A stretch of 64,000 nucleotides of DNA from Betaproteobacteria bacterium (GCA_020621405.1 JAHRYN010000002.1:915557-979556); one strand, 5' to 3'. Shown: positions 52,034 to 61,064, counted from the first letter of the stretch. Translations and numbers: made by a program. The notes: generated from the sequence alone by a model not told the origin.

Positions 52034-53125
52034 ATGAGTGAGGAGCATCCCTCGGCAGGCGCACTGACGACTTTCGAATGCCTGACTCTTGGTGTCTTTG
52101 AGACTCCGGCCATCTTCAGAAAGCTTGCCACCACCAGCCGCAAGCTTGCCGAGCTCAAAGGCCTGGCTGCTTCGATGCCGAACGACGGCATCCTCATCAA
52201 CACGCTGGCCCTGCAGGAAGCGAAAGACAGCTCGGCGATCGAAAACATCGTCACCACCCATGACGAGATCTTCAAGGGCGATGCCTTTCCAGACTTCGTT
52301 AACCCGGCTGCCAAGGAAGTCCGTCACTACATCCAGGCCCTGCATGTCGGGTACGAACGGGTGACGAGCACCGGTCTCATCACCAACAATCACATCCTCG
52401 ACATCCAGGCCACGTTGGAAAAAAACCGGGCGGGGTTTCGAAAACTGCCCGGCACGGCGCTCAAGGATGGTCTGGGCACCACCGTCTATACGCCGCCGCA
52501 GGACCCCGACACCATCATCACCCTGATGCGCGATCTGGAAAGCTTCATCAACGACGACACTCGTCTTGATGCCGATCCGTTGGTGAAGATGGCCATCATC
52601 CATCACCAGTTCGAAAGCATTCACCCCTTCTACGACGGCAACGGTCGTACCGGCCGCATTCTCAACGTGCTCTACCTCGTGCAGAAGGGGCTGCTCGACA
52701 CCCCCCTGCTCTACCTGTCGCGCTACATCGTGCGGCACAAGGCGGACTACTACCGCCTGCTGCAGAGCGTGCGCGATCAAGGCAAATGGGAGGAGTGGAC
52801 GCTGTACATGTTGAATGCCGTGGAAGACACGGCGGCCCACACCATCGAAACCGTCACCCTGATCCGCGACGCGGTGATGGACACGAAGCACCGCATCCGC
52901 GACGCCTACAAGTTCTACAGTCAGGACCTCATTAACAGCCTGTTCGCCCACCCATACACAAAGATCGAATTCATCGAACAGGATCTGAAGGTATCGCGAC
53001 TTACAGCCACCAAATACCTGGATGCACTGTGCGCCGGCGGTTTCCTGGAGAAGCACAGGATCGGTCGCTCGAATTACTACATCAATGTGGCGCTGAACGG
53101 CATCCTCACTCGGGATGGGGTTTAG
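52034..53125 (+). CDS. Fic family protein (class II, N-terminal inhibitory motif) with winged-helix C-terminus
   Basis: 363 residues from ATG 52034; ATG 52019 in frame overlaps the operator. The inhibitory helix motif S66-SAIE-N71 fits (S/T)xxxE(G/N). The Fic active site HPFYDGNGRTGR begins at H197. The last 60 residues (TKIEFIEQDLKVSRLTATKYLDALCAGGFLEKHRIGRSNYYIN) form a winged helix-turn-helix. Fic enzymes transfer AMP or related groups to hydroxyl side chains; here the catalytic motif is intact and autoinhibited. Fic genes of this type are often found inside type I restriction loci. It starts the accessory block; hsdR follows within 60 bases. Confidence 0.9.
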   Translation: MSEEHPSAGALTTFECLTLGVFETPAIFRKLATTSRKLAELKGLAASMPNDGILINTLALQEAKDSSAIENIVTTHDEIFKGDAFPDFVNPAAKEVRHYIQALHVGYERVTSTGLITNNHILDIQATLEKNRAGFRKLPGTALKDGLGTTVYTPPQDPDTIITLMRDLESFINDDTRLDADPLVKMAIIHHQFESIHPFYDGNGRTGRILNVLYLVQKGLLDTPLLYLSRYIVRHKADYYRLLQSVRDQGKWEEWTLYMLNAVEDTAAHTIETVTLIRDAVMDTKHRIRDAYKFYSQDLINSLFAHPYTKIEFIEQDLKVSRLTATKYLDALCAGGFLEKHRIGRSNYYINVALNGILTRDGV

Positions 53126-53181
53126 TCTCCTGTACTGTCATGAGTCATTCAAAGCAAGCCGGAATCGAATCGCATACGATC

Positions 53182-54216
53182 ATGAGTACGAACGAAGCCC
53201 AGATCGAGCAAGCGCTCATCGTCAAACTAGGCGACCTCAAGTACACCTCCCGGCCTGACATCCGCGATCGCGCCGCACTCGAAGCCAACTTCCGCGAGAA
53301 ATTCCAGCAGCTCAACCGCGTCAGGCTCACCGACGACGAATTTGCGCGCCTGCTCGAAGAGATCGTCACGCCTGATGCCTTCACCGCCGCGCAGACCCTG
53401 CGCACGCGCAACAGCTTCATCCGCGCCGACGGCACACCGCTGAATTACACGCTGGTGAACATTGATGACTGGTGCAAGAACAGCTTCGAAGTCGTCAATC
53501 AACTGCGCATCAGCACCGACTACAGCCACCATCGTTTCGACGTCATCCTGCTCATCAACGGCGTGCCTGTCGTGCAGATTGAGCTCAAGACCCTGGGCAT
53601 CAACCCGCGCCGCGCCATCGAGCAGATCGTCGAGTACAAGAACGACCCCGGCAACGGCTTCACGCGCACGCTGCTGTGCTTCATGCAGGTGTTCATCGTC
53701 AGCAATCGCGATTCCACCTACTACTTCGCCAACAACAACGCACGGCACTTCAGCTTCAACGCGGACGAGCGCTTCCTGCCCATCTACCAGTTCGCCGCAC
53801 CCGACAACAGCAAGATCAACGGGCTGGACGAGTTCGCCGACGCCTTCCTCGCCAAATGCACGCTGGGCCAGATGATCAGTCGCTACATGGTGCTGGTAGC
53901 CAGCGAGCAGAAGCTTTTGATGATGCGGCCCTACCAGATCTACGCCGTCAAGAACATCGTCAAGTGCATCGAAGAGAACAGTGGAAACGGCTACATCTGG
54001 CACACCACGGGCAGTGGCAAGACGCTCACCAGCTTCAAGGCCTCTACGCTGCTGAAGGCCAAGGTGAGCCATGCGGACATGGAGCGCGCCACCAGCGCGC
54101 TGTATTTGGACTACGACCAGCGCCGCAAGCAAGAGGCGGCACGCGAGGCTGACGCGCAGGACGATGCCGAGCTGAAGGCGCTGGAAAACACGCTCAAGAA
54201 ACGACCCAAACCATGA
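53182..54216 (+). CDS. hsdR: Internally shortened type I restriction endonuclease subunit HsdR
   Basis: 344 residues where about 1000 are expected. The N-terminal PD-(D/E)XK nuclease domain is intact: D120, E134-L-K136 in RFDVILLINGVPVVQIELK, then EYKNDPGNGFTRTLL. The start of the translocase is present with MMRPYQIYAVKNIV and Walker A HTTGSGKT (residues 276-281). Directly after the P-loop helix (about residue 292, near base 54055) the sequence jumps to KVSHADMERA and a charged helical tail ending LKKRPKP. All DEAD-box and later helicase motifs are missing, with the frame kept. The stop overlaps the hsdM ATG by 4 bases. Start 53182; ATG 53140 is an alternative. Cannot be a functional translocase; may be a remnant or a stand-alone nuclease. 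Confidence 0.85.
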   Translation: MSTNEAQIEQALIVKLGDLKYTSRPDIRDRAALEANFREKFQQLNRVRLTDDEFARLLEEIVTPDAFTAAQTLRTRNSFIRADGTPLNYTLVNIDDWCKNSFEVVNQLRISTDYSHHRFDVILLINGVPVVQIELKTLGINPRRAIEQIVEYKNDPGNGFTRTLLCFMQVFIVSNRDSTYYFANNNARHFSFNADERFLPIYQFAAPDNSKINGLDEFADAFLAKCTLGQMISRYMVLVASEQKLLMMRPYQIYAVKNIVKCIEENSGNGYIWHTTGSGKTLTSFKASTLLKAKVSHADMERATSALYLDYDQRRKQEAAREADAQDDAELKALENTLKKRPKP

Positions 54217-55850
54217 CTGAAAACGACCAGAAGCAGCTCGGCAAAACGCTGTGGGCGATTGCCGACCAACTGCGCGGATCGATGAACGCGGACGACTTCC
54301 GCGATTACATGCTGTCCTTCCTCTTCCTGCGCTATCTCTCGGACAACTACGAGCAGGCGGCGAAGAAGGAGCTGGGGCCGGACTATCCCGAGCGTGAGCC
54401 GGATGAAGGCAGCGGAGACAGCAAGGTTCCGGGCCGCCCGCCGCTGGCGCGCTGGTACGAAGAGAACGCTGCCGACGTGGAAGAGTTCGAGAAGCAGATG
54501 CGTCGCAAGGTGCATTACGTTATCGAGCCCGATTTTCTGTGGGGCAGCATCGTTCATCTAGCCAAGACACAGAGCGACAGGCTGCTCGACACCTTGCAGA
54601 GCGGCTTCAAGTACATCGAGGAAAGATCCTTCCAGAGCAAGTTCCAGGGGCTGTTCTCGGAGATCAACCTCGCGTCGGAAAAGCTCGGTCGCAAGTACGA
54701 GGATCGCAATGCCAAGCTGTGCTCGATCATTTCGGAGCTGGCGCGCGGCATGTCGCTGTTCTCGACCGACACCGACACGCTGGGCGATGCCTATGAGTAC
54801 CTGATCGGCCAGTTCGCGGCGGGCTCGGGCAAGAAGGCGGGCGAGTTCTACACGCCGCAGCAGATTTCGAACATCCTTTCGGCCATCGTGACCCTGGACA
54901 GCCAGGAGCCGAAGGAAGGGCCGCGCAAGAAGCTGGAGAGCGTGTTCGACTTCGCCTGCGGCTCGGGCTCGCTGCTGCTGAACATCCGCCACCGGATGAA
55001 AGAGGCGGGGGGCAGCATCGGCAAGATCTACGGCCAGGAATACAACATCACCACGTACAACCTGGCGCGCATGAACATGCTGCTGCACGGGGTGAAGGAC
55101 ACCGAGTTCGACATCTACCACGGCGACACGCTGACCAACGCCTGGGACTTCCTGCGCGAAACCAACCCGGCGAAGAAGCCGCAGTTCGACGCCGTGGTGG
55201 CAAACCCGCCCTTCAGCTATCGCTGGGACCCGACCGATGCCATCAGCGAAGACATGCGCTTCAAAAACCACGGCATCGCCCCCAAGAGCGCGGCGGATTT
55301 TGCCTTCCTGCTGCACGGGCTGCACTACCTGAAGGACGACGGCGTGATGGCCATCATCCTGCCGCATGGCGTGCTGTTCCGTGGCGGTGCGGAAGAGCGC
55401 ATCCGTACCAAATTGCTGAAGGACGGCCAGATCGACACGGTGATCGGCCTGCCGGCAAACCTGTTCTACTCGACCGGCATTCCTGTCTGCATACTGGTGC
55501 TGAAGAAGTGCAAGAAGCCGGATGACGTGCTATTCATCAACGCCGCCGAGCGCTTCGACAAGGGCAAGCGCCAGAACCAGCTCAGCGACGATCACATCCG
55601 GGACATCGTCGACACCTACCGCTACCGGGAGGAAAGATCACGTTACTCGCGGCGTGTGAGCATGGAGGAGATCGAGAAGAACGATTTCAACCTGAACATT
55701 TCGCGTTACGTGAGCACGTCACTGGCGGAAGAGGAAATCGACCTGAAAGCAGTGCATGACCAGCTGGTCAACATCGAGAAAGACATCAAGCAGGCGAAAG
55801 ACAAACACAACGCTTTCCTGAAGGAATTGGGCCTGCCCCTGCTTCCCTGA
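54213..55850 (+). CDS. hsdM: Type I restriction-modification methyltransferase subunit HsdM
   Basis: 545 residues, full length. N-terminal helical domain (KTLWAIADQLRGSMNADDFRDYMLSFLFLRYLSD), AGSGKKAGEFYTPQQISNIL, SAM-binding FDFACGSGSLLL, and the N6-adenine catalytic motif NPPFSY at N331, with VLFRGGAEERIR and GLPANLFYSTGIPVCILVLKK after. The C-terminal NLNISRYV...LVNIEKDIKQAKDKHN contacts HsdS in family members. No hsdS gene follows: the next gene begins 26 bases later and is unrelated. Methylation would need a specificity subunit from elsewhere. Confidence 0.94.
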   Translation: MTENDQKQLGKTLWAIADQLRGSMNADDFRDYMLSFLFLRYLSDNYEQAAKKELGPDYPEREPDEGSGDSKVPGRPPLARWYEENAADVEEFEKQMRRKVHYVIEPDFLWGSIVHLAKTQSDRLLDTLQSGFKYIEERSFQSKFQGLFSEINLASEKLGRKYEDRNAKLCSIISELARGMSLFSTDTDTLGDAYEYLIGQFAAGSGKKAGEFYTPQQISNILSAIVTLDSQEPKEGPRKKLESVFDFACGSGSLLLNIRHRMKEAGGSIGKIYGQEYNITTYNLARMNMLLHGVKDTEFDIYHGDTLTNAWDFLRETNPAKKPQFDAVVANPPFSYRWDPTDAISEDMRFKNHGIAPKSAADFAFLLHGLHYLKDDGVMAIILPHGVLFRGGAEERIRTKLLKDGQIDTVIGLPANLFYSTGIPVCILVLKKCKKPDDVLFINAAERFDKGKRQNQLSDDHIRDIVDTYRYREERSRYSRRVSMEEIEKNDFNLNISRYVSTSLAEEEIDLKAVHDQLVNIEKDIKQAKDKHNAFLKELGLPLLP

Positions 55851-55876
55851 TTGAACCGTCCCGAACAAGGCACACC

Positions 55877-56824
55877 ATGAGCGACATCAAACTTTTCCGT
55901 TACTCGAACACGACGGCCAGCGAACTCGCCGGCAAGTCCGCCGCCATCGAGCGCGATCTGCAGCGCCTGATCGAATCGCAGATGGATACGTTCCTCGGAG
56001 TGCGTTTCCTCGCCACTGAGTACAGTACGGGCGCCAAGCACCGGGGGCGCATCGATTCGCTGGGGCTGGACGAGAATGGCTGTCCGGTCATCATCGAGTA
56101 CAAGCGGCACAGCAACGAGAACGTAATCAACCAGGGCTTGTTCTATCTCGACTGGTTGCTCGACCATAAGGCCGACTTTCGTCTTCTCGTGATGGACAGG
56201 CTGGGTAAGGACGCGGCGGACCAGATCGAATGGAGTGGCACCCGGTTGCTTTGTATCGCGGCGGATTTCACCCGTTATGACGAACACGCAGTGGCTCAGA
56301 TCAATCGCAATATCGAGCTGATCCGCTACAAGCTTTTCGGTGACGACATGCTGTTGTTCGAACTGGTGAATGGCGCCAGTGCCGTCAGCACGCAAGGCGC
56401 AGGCACGGTCGATGAGTCTGTCGTTGAAAAGCCGTTGAAGCAGCCCGCGGCATCAACGTTGGCGATGAAAACGCATGCCGATCAGATCGCGACGGCCTCA
56501 CCGGAACTGCTGGTGCTTTACGAACAGACCCGTGGCTGCATTCTTGCTCAGGGCGACGACATTATCGAAAAGCCGCTGAAACTCTATGTCGCATTCAGGC
56601 GACTGAAGAACTTCGTCTGCATGTCCCTTGTTTCGAAAGTCGATCCGCATGTGTTCCTGACGCTTAAATTGGATCCGGCAAGCGTGACTCTCGAAGAAGG
56701 GTTTTCGCGGAACGTGAGCAGGATTGGTCACTGGGGTACCGGCGATCTGGAGCTTAAGCTTCGCTCGCAGGAGGATCTTGACCGCGCCCGGCTGTTGATC
56801 GAACGCGCCTATCAAGAGAACTGA
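55877..56824 (+). CDS. DUF91/NucS-like nuclease-fold protein with DUF5655-like C-terminus
   Basis: 315 residues. The N-terminal half has a PD-(D/E)XK-type site: GRID (D60), then VIIEYKR (E74, K76), followed by QGLFYLDWLLDHKADF, similar to DUF91/NucS-like endonuclease domains. A polar linker (about 165-200) leads to a C-terminal domain with KLYVAFRRLKNFVCMSLVSKVDPHVFLTLKLDP and the ending DLDRARLLIERAYQEN, as in DUF5655. It occupies the place where hsdS would be expected. Activity is unproven; it may act as DNA nuclease or DNA-binding accessory. Confidence 0.8.
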   Translation: MSDIKLFRYSNTTASELAGKSAAIERDLQRLIESQMDTFLGVRFLATEYSTGAKHRGRIDSLGLDENGCPVIIEYKRHSNENVINQGLFYLDWLLDHKADFRLLVMDRLGKDAADQIEWSGTRLLCIAADFTRYDEHAVAQINRNIELIRYKLFGDDMLLFELVNGASAVSTQGAGTVDESVVEKPLKQPAASTLAMKTHADQIATASPELLVLYEQTRGCILAQGDDIIEKPLKLYVAFRRLKNFVCMSLVSKVDPHVFLTLKLDPASVTLEEGFSRNVSRIGHWGTGDLELKLRSQEDLDRARLLIERAYQEN

Positions 56825-56870
56825 TGTTTCGGTCAATCAATTCGACGGATGTAAGGGCAGGAGGCCATTG

Positions 56871-57809
56871 ATGGACTTGGCGCAGGAAGTGCTGCGGGCG
56901 CTCGGTTTCGTGGCGGTGATGCTGATCGGACCTATGGTGGCGATGGGTTTTTTGCTTCTGCGCAAGCGTCAGGTTCGAAAACGAAGCAGGACCCCGCTTA
57001 CGGGGGAGCTTCTTCGTCCGCCAGGGCACAGCCTCTTGAAACAGATCGAGTCGCACAGAGATGAGATTGACGAGCAACTGATGCGTCTGATGCTCATACC
57101 GACCGTTTTTACGGCCTTCTGCTTTGCGCAGATCCACAACAATGGCGCAACACAGATACGTTTAGGTCTCGCAGTGATAATGGCGCTCGCCATATCGGGT
57201 TTAATCGCCTACGGTGTTCGTGCAATGCTGAAGGTGGCAAAAAGGCTCGATGCTCTGAAGGCAGGCTATGACGCGGAACTGGCGGTTGCTCAGGAGTTAG
57301 ATCAGCTGATGCGCAAAGGCGCATGGGTCTTTCACGACATCGAGGCCAACGGCTTCAATATCGATCATGTCGTTATCGCTCCGCAGGGTGTGTTCGCAGT
57401 CGAAACAAAGGGGTATACCAAACGTACCGACGGTGACGGCAAAATGAATGCCCGAGTGGTATTCGACGGGCAGAAGCTGGTCTTTCCGCACTACGTGACT
57501 ACCGGTCCAATCGAACAGGCTGAGCGTCAAGCGAAATGGTTGTCCGACTGGTTGGGAAAGGCGACCGGTACGCCAGTGATGGCGGTACCGGTGGTGGCCT
57601 TGCCCGGCTGGTATGTGGAACGCAAGGGAGCGGGCAACGTGAACGTCTTCAGCGGCAAGGAGTTGCAGACCAACCTGCTGAAGATCAGGCGTGCCCAAGC
57701 AGTAACCGACTCGCACTTGCGCCAGATTGCCCATCAACTTGATCAGCGCTGCCGCAACATCAAGCCACAGTTATTCAGTGATGCGGCTACCAATCGCAGC
57801 CCCCCGTGA
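56871..57809 (+). CDS. Membrane-anchored NERD (nuclease-related) domain protein
   Basis: 312 residues from ATG 56871, with AGGAGG 7 bases upstream. Membrane helices at about 8-30 (VLRALGFVAVMLIGPMVAMGFLLL) and about 75-118, then a cytoplasmic NERD domain: GYDAELAVAQEL, FNIDHVVIAPQGVFAVETKGYTK with D165, E178, K180 as the putative PD-(D/E)XK residues, and a C-terminal tail. Codon use looks less GC-biased than in the core genes. Last gene of the accessory block, 46 bases after the DUF91-like gene. Function unknown; NERD proteins are often near defence genes. Confidence 0.85.
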   Translation: MDLAQEVLRALGFVAVMLIGPMVAMGFLLLRKRQVRKRSRTPLTGELLRPPGHSLLKQIESHRDEIDEQLMRLMLIPTVFTAFCFAQIHNNGATQIRLGLAVIMALAISGLIAYGVRAMLKVAKRLDALKAGYDAELAVAQELDQLMRKGAWVFHDIEANGFNIDHVVIAPQGVFAVETKGYTKRTDGDGKMNARVVFDGQKLVFPHYVTTGPIEQAERQAKWLSDWLGKATGTPVMAVPVVALPGWYVERKGAGNVNVFSGKELQTNLLKIRRAQAVTDSHLRQIAHQLDQRCRNIKPQLFSDAATNRSPP

Positions 57810-57939
57810 TCTACGTGGAAAGCGCCTGTTTTGATACGCACCTCACATTTGCAGGGCGTGTGACCCGCATCCAATTTTTTGTCCCGGCTACTCGCCAATT
57901 TGTCGTGAAGCTACTTTTTTCTTGCCACAAAGGATCCCA

Positions 57940-58278
57940 GTGAGTTCTCTGCCCCCCTGCCCCCAGTGCAGCTCCGAATACACCTACGAGGACGGCGACA
58001 TGTTCGTCTGTCCGGAATGCGCCCATGAGTGGAGCAAGGACGGCGCCGGTGCCGTCGAGGACAAGCGGGTGTGGAAGGATGCGCACGGCAATGTGCTGCA
58101 GGACGGCGACTCGGTGACCGTGATCAAGGACCTCAAGGTCAAGGGCACCTCGTCGGTGGTGAAGGTGGGCACCAAGGTCAAGAACATCCGCCTGATCGAG
58201 GGCGATCACGACATCGACTGCAAGATCGACGGTTTCGGCTCGATGCAGCTGAAGTCCGAATTCGTCAAGAAGGCCTGA
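57940..58278 (+). CDS. phnA: PhnA-type zinc ribbon protein (alkylphosphonate utilisation operon protein PhnA family)
   Basis: 112 residues from GTG 57940, with AAGGA 6 bases upstream. An N-terminal zinc ribbon C7-x2-C10 ... C24-x2-C27 is followed by [52 protein letters not shown], an SH3-like fold, as in YjdM/PhnA. Despite the name it has no proven phosphonate role and is not phosphonoacetate hydrolase. Core-genome composition resumes here. Confidence 0.93.
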   Translation: MSSLPPCPQCSSEYTYEDGDMFVCPECAHEWSKDGAGAVEDKRVWKDAHGNVLQDGDSVTVIKDLKVKGTSSVVKVGTKVKNIRLIEGDHDIDCKIDGFGSMQLKSEFVKKA

Positions 58279-58289
58279 TCCGGCCTTCT
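58268..58289 (+). terminator. Hairpin overlapping the phnA stop
   Basis: AGAAGGCC (58268-58275) pairs perfectly with GGCCTTCT (58282-58289) over a loop that contains the TGA stop. There is no T-tract, so termination is uncertain. The rest of the 240-base gap to the next gene holds no clear element. Confidence 0.4.
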
Positions 58290-58520
58290 GCCTGTCCCGG
58301 TACCCCGCCGGGGCTTGTCAGGCCCGGCGCCGTTACGTCCGGTCGCGTCGCCATCGACCGATCCGTGCGGGCTCACGCTCTGTTGCAGTGCGCAACGCAC
58401 CGTATCCGGGCAAGCCTGACGTCGCCCGGCATTGATTCAAAAGGGTTTTTCCACTGGCACGATTGATGCGGCGCAGCACGCGGTGTTGCACATCCCCACT
58501 CGTCCAGAAGGAGCGCCCGC

Positions 58521-60005
58521 ATGTCGAGCTGTACTCATCCCGCACATCAGCACTGCAGTTTCTGTGATGCAAAAGGCCGCCTGACGGTCCAGGTCGACGG
58601 CAATGGCGAAGCGGCGCTCGATGATCCGGCGCCGCCGGATCCGTCGCGGCGCGGTCTGCTGAAGGGCTCGCTGGCGGCCGGTTTCGGCACGCTGAGTGCC
58701 GGCTGGGTCGGCACCTCGCTGGCGAAGGACGCCAGCGGCACGATGAAGTCGGTCAATCACTACTACATCGCGGCCAGCGCCGACACCGTGCACTGGGGTT
58801 ACTTCAGCAAGTCGCTGAAGCCGCAGGTCAGCATCGAACCGGGCGACTTCGTCACCATCGAAACGCTGACCCACCACGCGGGCGATGACTTCGAGCGCCT
58901 GATCAAGGGTGATGCCGGTGCCGAAAGCGTTTTCCACTGGGACAAGAAGAGGAAGGGTGTCATCCGTCGCGGCGCCGGGCCGATGGATGCGAGCCTGTTC
59001 GGCCGGGGTGCCGGCGAGGGACTGGGTGTACATATATGCACCGGTCCTGTTTACGTGAAGGGCGCGGAAGAGGGCGACGTGCTCGAGGTACGCATCGTCG
59101 ACGTGTCGCCGCGGCCGAGCGCCAATCCGAAGTACAAGGGCAAAAGCTTCGGCGTCAATGCCGCGGCCTGGTGGGGTTTCCATTTCAAGGAGCTGATCAC
59201 CGAGCCGAAGGACCGCGAAGTCATCACCATCTACGAGATCGACGCCAACAGCGACCGGAACTGGGCGCAGGCGGTGTACAACTTCCAGTGGACGCCGCAG
59301 ACCGACCCGTTCGGCGTGGTTCACAAGACCATCGACTACCCGGGCGTCGTGGTCGATCACAGCACGGTCAAGGAAAACCACGGCATCCTGAAGAACGTGC
59401 GCGTGCCGACGCGGCCGCATTTCGGTGTCAGCGGCGTGGCGCCGAAGGAAGCCGACATGGTGGATTCGATCCCGCCCAGCTACACCGGCGGCAATATCGA
59501 CAACTGGCGCATCGGCAAGGGTGCGACCATGTACTACCCGGTGGCGGTCAAGGGGGCGCTGTTCTCGGTCGGCGACCCGCACGCGGCGCAGGGCGATTCC
59601 GAACTGTGCGGCACGGCGATCGAGTGCTCGCTGACCGGCACCTTCCAGTTCATCCTGCACAAGAAGGCCGACCTGGCCGGCACCTCGCTCGAAAAGCTGA
59701 GCTATCCGCTGCTCGAGACGCCGGACGAGTGGGTGATCCACGGCTTCAGCTTCGCCAACTACCTGGCCGAACTGGGCGACAAGGCGCAGAGCGACATCTA
59801 CGCGAAATCCTCGGTCGATCTGGCGCTGAAGGACGCCTTCCGCAAGAGCCGCGCCTTCCTGATGGACACCCGGGGCCTGACCGAGGACGAGGCGATTTCG
59901 CTGCTGTCGGTCGGCGTCGACTTCGCGGTGACCCAAGTGGTGGATGGCAACTGGGGCGTGCACGCGGTGATCAGAAAGGCGCTGTTCTCGGGCGGCAGCC
60001 TGTAG
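58521..60005 (+). CDS. Tat-exported acetamidase/formamidase family protein with N-terminal Cys/His cluster
   Basis: 494 residues. The FmdA_AmdA fold is seen in NHYYIAASADTVHWGYFSKSLKP, VHICTGPVYVKGAEEGDVLEVRIVD, HTIDYPGVVVDHS-like stretches, GDPHAAQGDSELCGTAIECSLTG, and the C-terminal SLLSVGVDFAVTQVVDGNWGVHAVI. A twin-arginine signal (PSRRGLLKG, R43-R44, then a hydrophobic helix) predicts export folded. Before it lies an unusual cluster C4-H6-H9-H11-C12-C15. Hydrolyses short amides such as formamide to acid and ammonia. GAAGGAG precedes the start region; ATG 58521 is used. Possible role in amide-nitrogen scavenging. Confidence 0.88.
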   Translation: MSSCTHPAHQHCSFCDAKGRLTVQVDGNGEAALDDPAPPDPSRRGLLKGSLAAGFGTLSAGWVGTSLAKDASGTMKSVNHYYIAASADTVHWGYFSKSLKPQVSIEPGDFVTIETLTHHAGDDFERLIKGDAGAESVFHWDKKRKGVIRRGAGPMDASLFGRGAGEGLGVHICTGPVYVKGAEEGDVLEVRIVDVSPRPSANPKYKGKSFGVNAAAWWGFHFKELITEPKDREVITIYEIDANSDRNWAQAVYNFQWTPQTDPFGVVHKTIDYPGVVVDHSTVKENHGILKNVRVPTRPHFGVSGVAPKEADMVDSIPPSYTGGNIDNWRIGKGATMYYPVAVKGALFSVGDPHAAQGDSELCGTAIECSLTGTFQFILHKKADLAGTSLEKLSYPLLETPDEWVIHGFSFANYLAELGDKAQSDIYAKSSVDLALKDAFRKSRAFLMDTRGLTEDEAISLLSVGVDFAVTQVVDGNWGVHAVIRKALFSGGSL

Positions 60006-60127
60006 GCGGCGTGTTGCCGCCTGCCGGCGGGGATTCGTTCAGGCAGGCGTGAATTGCATGACGGGTGGCTGGATGGCGCAGGATGCATCATGCGCGCTTT
60101 CGTCCTGCCACCCGCTTTCCGATCGAC

Positions 60128-60952
60128 ATGAACAGCACTGCCTTCCCGCTCGACGCCTATCTCGCCCGCATCGGCGAGCAGGATGCCGGCCGCCCGCGCG
60201 ACGCCGCCACGCTCGACACGCTGGTGCTGGCGCACACCATCGCCATTCCGTTCGAAAACCTCGACCCGCTGTGCAGCCGCGCGGTCGACATCGATGCCGC
60301 CACGGTGATCGACAAGCTGATCCACCGCCGTCGCGGCGGCTACTGTTTCGAGCATGGCCGCCTGTTCGCCGATGCGCTGCGTGCGCTCGGCTACCCGGTG
60401 CGCGAACTGGCTGCGCGCGTGATCTGGAACCAGCCCGAAGGCGCGATCACGCCGCTGTCGCACATGCTGCTCGACGTCAATACGCCGGACGGCCCGCGCC
60501 TGGTCGATGTCGGCTTCGGCGGTCTCACGGTCACCGCCGGCCTGCGCTGGCAGCCCGGGCTCGAACAGGCGACGCCGCACGGCACTTACCGGCTGCTGCT
60601 CGACGGTGACGAATGGCGGCTGCAGGCGCGCGTTGCCGGTGACTGGAAGCCGCTGTACCGGCTGCGCCGCATCGAGATGCACGGCTGCGACTACGTGGCG
60701 TCGAGCTATTTCCTGTCCACCCATCCGCAGTCGCTGTTCACCGGCAACCTGATGCTGGCGCGCGCCGGCACCGACCGGCGGTGGACGCTGTTCAACCGCG
60801 AGCAGTCGGAATACCTCGCCGACGGCAGCGTCGTGCGCCGCACACTGACCGATCCGGATGAACTGCTGCACGAGGTCGAACACCGCTTCCTGCTGAATGT
60901 GGGCGACGCCCCGGATCTGCGCGCCCGCCTCGCCGCACTGTTTGTCCGCTGA
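60128..60952 (+). CDS. nat: Arylamine N-acetyltransferase
   Basis: 274 residues from ATG 60128. Catalytic triad C73 in RRGGYCFEHG, H112 in PLSHMLLDV and D127 in VDVGFGG; also AIPFENLDPL near residue 40. Transfers acetyl from acetyl-CoA to arylamines, hydrazines or hydroxylamines. An upstream in-frame start at 60065 adds basic residues without family character. Followed by an EamA transporter 112 bases later; a functional link is not evident. Confidence 0.94.
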   Translation: MNSTAFPLDAYLARIGEQDAGRPRDAATLDTLVLAHTIAIPFENLDPLCSRAVDIDAATVIDKLIHRRRGGYCFEHGRLFADALRALGYPVRELAARVIWNQPEGAITPLSHMLLDVNTPDGPRLVDVGFGGLTVTAGLRWQPGLEQATPHGTYRLLLDGDEWRLQARVAGDWKPLYRLRRIEMHGCDYVASSYFLSTHPQSLFTGNLMLARAGTDRRWTLFNREQSEYLADGSVVRRTLTDPDELLHEVEHRFLLNVGDAPDLRARLAALFVR

Positions 60953-61064
60953 TCCAGCGCGCGTGCGCTGACTGCAACACGGTCGGGCGCCCGCGCCATC
61001 CGGCTGCCGGATTCGACGAGACAGCGCGCCGCGCAGCGTTCAGACTGCCGGCTTTTCCCTGCCC

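Noticed and set aside
51870..57939. tRNA gene or att direct repeats bordering the accessory block
   Set aside because: No tRNA, integrase or flanking repeat was seen, so it is not called a genomic island with defined ends.
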